Shown: piece by piece, positions 13,082 to 18,124 of the stretch
How the letters are laid out: each line of letters begins with the position of its first letter
Position numbering within the stretch: position 1 is the stretch's first letter
NCBI GenBank assembly: GCA_026396425.1
Contig: JAPLWU010000090.1
Coordinates: 1 to 18,124 of the forward strand
DNA: 18,124 nt
Reading direction: 5' to 3'
Origin: Microcaldota archaeon
GTDB lineage: Archaea > Micrarchaeota > Micrarchaeia > Burarchaeales > JAKAKT01
Translations under genes and position numbers: made by a program
Notes under the pieces: generated by a model
Told to the model about the DNA's origin: nothing
The model's database searches: none
Seen by the model: only the letters and a program-made list of their open reading frames with translations

Positions 13082-14899
13082 ATGAACGTCAAAATGAAGG
13101 AAGTTCGCATAGCCGCCCACAAGGACGACGCGGATGGGCTAGTCGGCTCCCTCCATGAGCTCGGCGTCATGCACATCCGCGAGCCAAAGGCCCCGGTTCC
13201 GGCCCGGACTACGGACGAATTCGACACGCTTGCCAAGCTCGAGTATATAATACGTTTCCCTTATTTTGCCAAGGAGAAGAAACCCCTTGTTTCCAATTTC
13301 ACCACCCTCCCGCCATCCGAAAAAATCAAAAATCTCGAGGAGACGGCCAAAAAGGGGCTCGCCATGATTGGCGTTTGCGGGGAGCTCGAAAAAATCGAGC
13401 GCGAGATCGAGGATGCGAAAAAAACAATCGCGCAACTCGGCGCGCTCAGGCGCGAGATTGCTGCGCTGCGTTTTACAACCCCCATCCCGCTCCATAGGCT
13501 CGGGCAAACCCGCCACGCCGTAATTTTCCTCTCGAAATCCCCGGCCAAAGGCGCTGACAGCGCGAAGGTCGGCGAGTCGATTTACCTCTGCGCTGCCATT
13601 CAGGGGAGCGAGGCGTACGCCGCTTCCAAGCCAATCGAGCTTGACCTGCTGGGGCTCAAGGGAACTCCCGAACTCGTAGTCAAGGCGAGCGTCAGGCTGC
13701 TGGACGAACTCAGGGAGAAAATCAGCTCGCTCGTAGCCGAAGCGAAGAGGCGCGAGCAGGATTTGCTTTATTTCAAGGCGGCATACGATTACGTTTCACT
13801 GAGGGTGCAGAAGGAATCGGCCCTCTCAAAGGCCACGGAAACGAGGGGGGCGCGCATATTCGCCGGCTGGGTAAGCGAGGAAGACGAGCAGAAAGTCAAA
13901 GGGCTTGCGGACTGCGACGTGGAACTCTCCGAAGTGAAGGGGGATAACGCCCCAACAAAGCTCAAGAACAATCTTTTCGTTGCGCCTTTCGAAGTGGTCA
14001 CGCGCATATTCGGGATGCCCAAGTACACGGAATTCGACCCGACCCCGTATCTGTTTCCCTTCTTCCTGCTCTCGGCCGCGCTTTGCCTCACCGATGCGGG
14101 CTACGGGGTCATGCTGCTCATCGCCTCGCTCTGGCTTTATTTCTCCTACAAGCTCCAGTTCGCCAAGCTTCTTTTCGCAATTTCCATTCTCACCATCCCG
14201 GTCGGAATTCTCATCGGCGGATGGTTCGGCAACCTCGGCGACTACGTTCCCGCTTTCAAGCCGTATTTATACCCGGACGGGATGAGCCCGCTCGACTTCC
14301 TCGTGCTCGCGATTGCCATAGGAATAATCCAGATTGCTTTCGGCCTGCTCGTCGCGGTAAAGGGCTTTGCCGTCAGGAGGGACTGGGGAAACGCGGCCGA
14401 CAAGGCCCTCTGGTTCGTTTTCATCTGCAGCCTTGTCGTTTACGCTCTCGACGGCGCGGGGCTAATCGATTTCGAAAACGTTTATTATGTTTCAATTGCA
14501 TCAATGCTTCTCATAATGGCCCTCTCAGGGGCAAGGGACAGGGCGGGCATATTCTCGAAAATAATGACTGCCGTTGTTGCGCCCTACAATATTGTGGCAT
14601 ACGTTGGCGACGCGCTCTCCTATTCGAGAATCATGGCCCTCGGCCTGACTACGGGAATAATCGGGACCGTGGTGAACACGGTTGCCGTAATAACCCTCGC
14701 AATCCCGTTCGCCGGCCTGCCAATTGCGCTCGCCGTCCTGCTCGTGGGCCACACTTTCAATCTCGCCATAAGCACGCTCGCCGCTTACGTTCATTCCTCG
14801 AGGCTCCAGTACGTTGAATTTTTCGGGAAGTTTTTCGAGGGAGGGGGGTTCAGGTTCAGGCCTTTCGTCAAGGAATACAAGTATGTTAAGGAGGTGTAG
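13082..14899 (+). CDS. atpI: A-type ATP synthase subunit I (a-subunit homologue)
   Basis: Membrane stator carrying the ion half-channels next to the K ring. Of 605 residues, about 1-310 are a soluble, partly coiled-coil domain (KEVRIAAHKDDADGLVGSLHELGVMHI at the start, with the usual ferredoxin-like opening) that binds the stalks. About 315-590 hold the membrane helices, including the FPFFLLSAALCLTDAGYG entry and SYSRIMALGLT, where the conserved Arg facing the rotor carboxylate sits. The C-terminus ends LQYVEFFGKFFEGGGFRFRP, the family's typical end. It begins 14 bp after atpH; an internal ATG five codons in is a less likely start. Length is slightly below the usual 620-660. Confidence 0.95.
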   Translation: MNVKMKEVRIAAHKDDADGLVGSLHELGVMHIREPKAPVPARTTDEFDTLAKLEYIIRFPYFAKEKKPLVSNFTTLPPSEKIKNLEETAKKGLAMIGVCGELEKIEREIEDAKKTIAQLGALRREIAALRFTTPIPLHRLGQTRHAVIFLSKSPAKGADSAKVGESIYLCAAIQGSEAYAASKPIELDLLGLKGTPELVVKASVRLLDELREKISSLVAEAKRREQDLLYFKAAYDYVSLRVQKESALSKATETRGARIFAGWVSEEDEQKVKGLADCDVELSEVKGDNAPTKLKNNLFVAPFEVVTRIFGMPKYTEFDPTPYLFPFFLLSAALCLTDAGYGVMLLIASLWLYFSYKLQFAKLLFAISILTIPVGILIGGWFGNLGDYVPAFKPYLYPDGMSPLDFLVLAIAIGIIQIAFGLLVAVKGFAVRRDWGNAADKALWFVFICSLVVYALDGAGLIDFENVYYVSIASMLLIMALSGARDRAGIFSKIMTAVVAPYNIVAYVGDALSYSRIMALGLTTGIIGTVVNTVAVITLAIPFAGLPIALAVLLVGHTFNLAISTLAAYVHSSRLQYVEFFGKFFEGGGFRFRPFVKEYKYVKEV

Positions 14900-14901
14900 G
14901 G

Positions 14902-15417
14902 ATGTTTGAGTTTCTTGGATACGGGATTTTGTGGGCTGCGCTTGGAGCTGCAGTGGCAGTCTTCCTGCCGGGCGTCGGCTCCGCATGCGGGGTCGGGATA
15001 GTGGGCGAGGGAGCGGCCGGCGTCATAGCCGAGGACCCGGACAAGTTCGGAAAACTGGTCATATTGCAGGCCATTCCCGGCACGCAGGGAATTTACGGGC
15101 TTCTGTTCGGATTCCTCATCCTGGTAAAGCTCGGCTTCCCGGGCCAGATGGCCGACGTTTCGCTTGGCACCGGGCTCGCGCTTTTCGCATCAGCGATGCC
15201 GGTTGCGATGGTGTGCTTCCTTTCCGCCATATACCAGGCGAAGGTCTGCCTCGCGGGAGTAAATATCCTCGTGAAGAAGCCCGATGAGCTCGGCAAGGCC
15301 ATCACGCTCGCTGCCATGGTCGAGACCTACGCAATTCTCTCGCTGCTCGCGTCGGTGCTCATATGGCTGACGATAAATGTGACTCCACCTGCAGCTGCTG
15401 CAACTGCCGGTGCGTAA
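14902..15417 (+). CDS. atpK: A-type ATP synthase subunit K (proteolipid c), double hairpin, Na+-type site
   Basis: Forms the membrane rotor ring. The 171 residues make four transmembrane helices, a duplicated hairpin. The first hairpin carries LQAIPGTQGIYG (T61, Q62, Y65) and no carboxylate. The second carries YQAK (Q112) and VETYAIL (E141). These match the sodium ligands described for the Enterococcus hirae K ring (T64, Q65, Y68, Q110, E139), so one ion site per four helices and Na+ specificity are predicted. AAGGAGGTG, the strongest Shine-Dalgarno in the operon, precedes the start, as expected for a subunit needed in many copies. The tail (PPAAAATAGA) is low complexity. Confidence 0.95.
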   Translation: MFEFLGYGILWAALGAAVAVFLPGVGSACGVGIVGEGAAGVIAEDPDKFGKLVILQAIPGTQGIYGLLFGFLILVKLGFPGQMADVSLGTGLALFASAMPVAMVCFLSAIYQAKVCLAGVNILVKKPDELGKAITLAAMVETYAILSLLASVLIWLTINVTPPAAAATAGA

Positions 15418-15492
15418 AAGTCGAACGAAAAAGAAAAAAAATAATAAAATAATCCCGCACGCCCGAGCGCAGGAGTTTGCGGTGATGCGTGA
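15418..15492 (+). promoter_or_regulatory. AT-rich spacer before atpE
   Basis: A 75-bp gap, the largest inside the operon. It starts with an A-rich run containing AATAATAAAATAAT (about 15439-15455), which could be an internal promoter or, less likely, a processing site. It ends with GGTGAT seven bases before atpE. Confidence 0.3.
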
Positions 15493-16020
15493 ATGTCGAA
15501 AGTAGCGGAAAAAATCATCGCCGATGCGGAGAAGGAAGCGAAAGCCATAATGGAGGAGGCAAGGAAACGGGCCGAGGAAATAAAATCAAGTCGAAAGGCG
15601 GTTTACGAACGGGAAGCGTCTGAAATAACCGGAAAGGCAAACGAGAGGGCCTTCCAGATTCGGGCAGCAGCGGTTGCTGAAGCAGGCATGGAGCTCAGGA
15701 AAAGAAAGGTCGAGGAGCAGCAGAAGGAGATTGACCGGGTTTTCGCGGACGCCCGGGCAAGGCTCGCCCGCCTGGAACTTTCGGAATTCCTGCCCGAAAA
15801 TCTTCCGCACGGCATCCTATACGTGGCGAAAAAGGACGTAAAGGAGGCGAAGAGGCTATTCCACGGGGAAGTCAAGGAGGCGGAAATCTCCGGCGGCTAC
15901 ATCCTCGAGACGGGCAACGTCCGCATGAACAAGTCGCTCGAAGCATTGATGGAGGAGGCGCGCTACGCGCTCACCGGCAAGGTGATGGAAATAATTTACG
16001 AGGGTAAGCAACTTGATTGA
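15493..16020 (+). CDS. atpE: A-type ATP synthase subunit E (peripheral stalk)
   Basis: A 175-residue stalk subunit partnering subunit H. Residues about 1-95 are a continuous charged coiled coil beginning KVAEKIIADAEKEAKAIMEE. The C-terminal 80 residues form the globular domain that caps the A1 head (GGYILETGNVRMNKSLEALMEEAR, the family's characteristic GG-hairpin before the last helix). Length is slightly below the usual 185-200. The ATG at 15493 is supported by GGTGAT seven bases upstream; an ATG at 15484 gives only a six-codon peptide. Its stop overlaps the start of atpC by eight bases, implying translational coupling. Confidence 0.92.
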   Translation: MSKVAEKIIADAEKEAKAIMEEARKRAEEIKSSRKAVYEREASEITGKANERAFQIRAAAVAEAGMELRKRKVEEQQKEIDRVFADARARLARLELSEFLPENLPHGILYVAKKDVKEAKRLFHGEVKEAEISGGYILETGNVRMNKSLEALMEEARYALTGKVMEIIYEGKQLD

Positions 16021-16609
16021 CGAATACGCATACGCAGTGGGCAGGGCAAGGGCGCTCGAGGCGAGGATACGCAACGTTGATGCCATGCATCCGGCCCAGC
16101 TCCTGAAGGAGTACGAGATTGAAGAGAAAAACATCGACGCCTCGCTCGAAAAATTATTGGGAAGGGATTTTTCGGAATTCGCGGAGTGGGCCCCGGATGC
16201 CGTCCGGCCTTTCATTTTGCTCGAAGACATGATTTCCGTCAAGGCCCTTGCGAGGAGGCTGAGGGGCGAAAAGATTGGTTTCAGCCGGCTCGCGAGCCTT
16301 CATCTGACCGGCGAAAGGGAGCAGGCGGAAAGGGAGCTGGTTGCGAGGGGTTACGGCGACCTGGCCGGGAGGGCGGGCGGGCTCCTCAAACTCAATTACA
16401 GGCAATTCGACCTCGAAATCGAGAAATACTTCACCTCAAAAATCCGCAGCCCGCTTTTCTCGGAATTCCTTTCAACCAGGGCCAAGCTGGTGGGCGAGGG
16501 AAAGCCGCAGAGGGAAATCGAGGAAAACCTGCTGAGGCTCGTTCACGGCCTCACGCTCACGAAGAACATGGACGAGGCTTCTGATGGCGAGGCGAAACGC
16601 CAAAGGTGA
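16013..16609 (+). CDS. atpC: A-type ATP synthase subunit C, unusually short
   Basis: Central stalk subunit that sits on the K ring and couples it to the D/F shaft. The N-terminus YAYAVGRARALEARI is the family signature, and DLEIEKYFTSKIRS matches the start of a later repeat. The protein has only 198 residues, against about 320-380 in most archaea and Thermus, so roughly one of its three helical repeats is missing. No frameshift is evident, and the reading frame ends cleanly at TGA 16607. The start is a TTG overlapping the atpE stop, with GAGGG about 8 bases upstream. The protein is either a genuinely compact form or a deletion, as in atpA nearby. Confidence 0.82.
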   Translation: MIDEYAYAVGRARALEARIRNVDAMHPAQLLKEYEIEEKNIDASLEKLLGRDFSEFAEWAPDAVRPFILLEDMISVKALARRLRGEKIGFSRLASLHLTGEREQAERELVARGYGDLAGRAGGLLKLNYRQFDLEIEKYFTSKIRSPLFSEFLSTRAKLVGEGKPQREIEENLLRLVHGLTLTKNMDEASDGEAKRQR

Positions 16610-16670
16610 ATGGGTAATGGCGAAACAAACGCGAGCGAAACTCGAGGCGCAAAAGGTGAATGAGTAATGG
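16601..16670 (+). repeat. 50-bp duplication of the atpF start region with a 16-codon mini-ORF
   Basis: The segments 16601-16620 and 16651-16670 match at 18 of 20 positions and both include GGTGAATG, GTAATGG and a start codon, exactly 50 bp apart (ATG 16617 and ATG 16667). The first copy opens a 16-residue frame (MAKQTRAKLEAQKVNE) whose stop overlaps the atpF start as TAATG. It may be a decayed duplication or a coupling peptide. Confidence 0.55.
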
Positions 16671-16933
16671 CAGCTGTCAGAGCCATCGGCTCGAAACAAT
16701 TCGTGCTCGGCTTCAGGGCGGCGGACTGCGAGGTCTTCGAGTGCGAAAATCCTTCCGAAGTGCTCGGGCACCTCGCGCCGGGCGTCTGCATAGTCGAGAA
16801 AAGACTTGCGGATGCGATAGAAGGCGAGCTGGGGAAAATAAACGCCGCCGACCCGAACATCTCCGTAGTAATTTACGGTTCTGACCGGGTTTTCAGGGCA
16901 ATCGAGATGGCCACCGGCATGTCGATGAGGTGA
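16667..16933 (+). CDS. atpF: A-type ATP synthase subunit F
   Basis: Small central-shaft subunit that binds subunit D inside the A1 head and modulates ATPase activity. The 88 residues show the Rossmann-like F fold: KQFVLGFRAADCEVFEC with the strand and GFRAAD loop, then GVCIVEKRLADAI, then ISVVIYGSDRVFRAIEMATGMSM at the end. Length is a little below the usual 95-105. GGTGA lies eight bases upstream within the duplicated block, and the stop is four bases before atpA. Confidence 0.9.
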   Translation: MAAVRAIGSKQFVLGFRAADCEVFECENPSEVLGHLAPGVCIVEKRLADAIEGELGKINAADPNISVVIYGSDRVFRAIEMATGMSMR

Positions 16934-16937
16934 ACAG

Positions 16938-17135
16938 ATGGCAACGCATTCAAACTCAAAAGCAAACGAAAAATCCAAGGCAGGCTCAAAATCAAAACCA
17001 AAACCGCCCGCGGAAAATGACGGTGCATCTCGCGGCTCCATAACCTACATATCCGGCCCGGTAGTGAAGGCCGAGATGAGCGGCGCGAGGATGTACGACC
17101 TCGTGCGCGTTGGAAAGCTCAACCTTCCGGCCTGA
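16938..17135 (+). CDS. atpA: A-type ATP synthase subunit A, N-terminal fragment (frame broken)
   Basis: Start of the catalytic subunit gene. GAGGTGA is four bases before the ATG. About 33 residues of Ser/Lys/Pro-rich sequence precede the family's usual beginning (GSITYISGPVVKAEMSGARMYDLVRVGKLNL), an unusual extension. The family then continues with about 20 residues of GEIIRL...IQVYEET character, but here the frame runs into TGA at 17133-17135. Homology resumes at once in the next frame (GLKVGDPVFTTG). The lost stretch equals about 20 codons plus one base, and the break coincides with an 8-bp inverted repeat. As written, no functional subunit A can be made. Confidence 0.85.
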   Translation: MATHSNSKANEKSKAGSKSKPKPPAENDGASRGSITYISGPVVKAEMSGARMYDLVRVGKLNLPA

Positions 17136-17141
17136 AGGTTG
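17120..17141. repeat. 8-bp inverted repeat at the atpA break
   Basis: CAACCTTC (17120-17127) and GAAGGTTG (17134-17141) are perfect complements around a six-base loop. The atpA deletion and frameshift fall inside it. Confidence 0.75.
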
Positions 17142-18061
17142 GGGACCCGGTTTTCACCACTGGCGCGCTTCTCTCGGTCGAGCTCGGCCCCGGCCTGCTC
17201 TCCTCGATTTACGACGGGGTGCAGAGGCCGCTCGAGGCAATCAGGAAGGCGCGCGGCGACTTCATCACCCGCGGGGTGCATATGCCGGGCCTTTCAAGGG
17301 AGAAGAAATGGGACTTCGCGCCCAGCGTGAAGAAGGGCGATGCGGTTGAACCGGGCCAGCCCATCGGCTCGGTCAAGGAGTTCGAAATAACCCACGTGAT
17401 TCTCCTTCCCCCGCATTTTCCCGGGGGAAAAGTCGATATGATAAGGAAGGGCTCTTTCACCATTGACGAAGTGATAGCCCAGGTGGGGGGCAGGGAAGTA
17501 AGGCTCATGCACAAATGGCCCGTGCGAAAGCCGAGGCCCATAAGGGGGAAGCTCCCGCCCCGCGTTCCGCTCATAACCGGCCAGCGCGTAATCGACACTT
17601 TCTTCCCGCTTGCAAAAGGCGGAACCGCTTGCGTTCCAGGGCCGTTCGGCTCGGGCAAAACAGTCATACAGCACCAGCTCGCCAAATGGGCCGACGCGGA
17701 CATAGTCGTGTACAGAGGGTGCGGGGAAAGAGGCAATGAAATGTCCGACGTCCTGCACGAACTGCCAAAGCTCGTCGACCCGAGAACCAACAGACCGCTC
17801 ATGGAAAGAACCGTTCTCATAGCGAACACTTCCGACATGCCGGTTGCAGCGAGGGAGGCGTCCGTTTATACCGGAGTGACGATTGCGGAATATTTCCGCG
17901 ACCAGGGCTTCCACGTGGCGGTAATGGCCGACTCGACCTCGAGGTGGGCCGAGGCCATGAGGGAAATTTCAGGCAGATTGAGGGAGATGCCTTCCGAGGA
18001 GGGCTATCCCGCGTATCTTGCTTCAAGGCTTGCCGACTTCGGATCTCATGGTCATCGATGA
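17129..18061 (+). CDS. atpA: A-type ATP synthase subunit A, main part (5' frameshift, 3' truncated)
   Basis: Continues subunit A from GLKVGDPVFTTGALLSVEL. Present are the bulge domain; GPFGSGKT, the catalytic P-loop (about 17641-17664); GCGERGNEM; LMERTVLIANTSDMPVAAREA; and ADSTSRWAEAMREIS. Homology stops at RLADF (18038-18040), where the family reads on with YERAG. The remaining frame codes only six unrelated residues before a stop at 18061. About 200-250 C-terminal residues are missing. A GTG at 17219 is the first usual start codon, but this is a broken gene, not a short one. The right-hand end is a probable sequence join. Confidence 0.88.
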   Translation, partial: GLKVGDPVFTTGALLSVELGPGLLSSIYDGVQRPLEAIRKARGDFITRGVHMPGLSREKKWDFAPSVKKGDAVEPGQPIGSVKEFEITHVILLPPHFPGGKVDMIRKGSFTIDEVIAQVGGREVRLMHKWPVRKPRPIRGKLPPRVPLITGQRVIDTFFPLAKGGTACVPGPFGSGKTVIQHQLAKWADADIVVYRGCGERGNEMSDVLHELPKLVDPRTNRPLMERTVLIANTSDMPVAAREASVYTGVTIAEYFRDQGFHVAVMADSTSRWAEAMREISGRLREMPSEEGYPAYLASRLADFGSHGHR

Positions 18062-18124
18062 ATTCCTGAAGATCGGGATCGAACGGGACGCGTCGGACCT
18101 TCATTTCAAGGCCGGGAACAACCC
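18048..18124 (+). CDS. PilT-like type IV pilus ATPase, N-terminal fragment, runs off the window
   Basis: The 25 codons from ATG 18048 read MVIDEFLKIGIERDASDLHF then KAGNN. The ASDLH block preceded by a short helix is the hallmark of the N-terminus of bacterial PilT/PilB-type secretion ATPases, which retract pili. Archaeal homologues of this superfamily do not normally begin this way, and the fragment follows a truncated archaeal atpA directly, with GGATCT at the join. It is either a foreign fragment joined during cloning or assembly, or the edge of a real rearrangement. There is too little sequence for firm identification. Confidence 0.55.
   Translation, partial: MVIDEFLKIGIERDASDLHFKAGNN

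Noticed and set aside
14083..14817. 244-residue frame overlapping atpI in another frame
   Set aside because: Arg/His/Pro-rich shadow of a high-GC gene; AtpI is certain in the other frame.

Overview
The window reads as archaeal. It encodes an archaeal class I CCA-adding enzyme, a Dtd2/DtdA-type D-aminoacyl-tRNA deacylase, a tRNA-splicing endonuclease subunit, a pyruvoyl-dependent arginine decarboxylase, and an A-type ATP synthase operon in the archaeal order H-I-K-E-C-F-A. Many solitary genes have a TATA-like box 25-30 bp before the start codon and no Shine-Dalgarno site (leaderless). Operon-internal genes mostly carry GGTGA-type sites. Small proteins, compact spacing and a split-type EndA suggest a DPANN-like lineage (Micrarchaeota or Diapherotrites-like), but that is inference.

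Layout. 1-1217 (-): CCA-adding enzyme, running off the left edge. 1402-2334 (+): unrecognised protein. 2352-6158 (-): copper module, an HMA/SafE/cupredoxin/Cys-tail fusion followed by CopA. It is divergent from a membrane-anchored winged-helix regulator (6315-6815, +) and a PH-like membrane protein. Four GAAAC elements at 21-22 bp spacing lie between the divergent genes. 7514-8377 (+): Zot/packaging-like P-loop ATPase, then a strongly folded pseudoknotted element (8414-8572). 8642-9490 (-): dtdA, divergent from endA (9554-10048, +). Four bases after endA lies tRNA-Thr(GGT), interrupted in its T-loop by a 214-nt intron with a textbook bulge-helix-bulge. Two minus-strand membrane proteins (10346-11605) share a duplicated promoter. 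pdaD follows (11676-12362, +), then an apparently frameshifted small membrane protein (-), then the ATP synthase operon (12771 to about 18040, +).

The standout is the splicing locus. The EndA-like protein keeps the catalytic Tyr but has Pro and Arg where the catalytic His and Lys belong, so it looks like the structural subunit of a heteromeric enzyme. Heteromeric enzymes are the kind known to cut introns at non-canonical tRNA positions, and exactly such an intron sits beside it.

Two integrity warnings apply to the right end. atpA lacks about 20 codons and is frameshifted at a perfect 8-bp inverted repeat (17120-17141). At 18041 the sequence leaves atpA abruptly at GGATCT and enters what looks like the start of a bacterial PilT ATPase, which may be a chimeric join.
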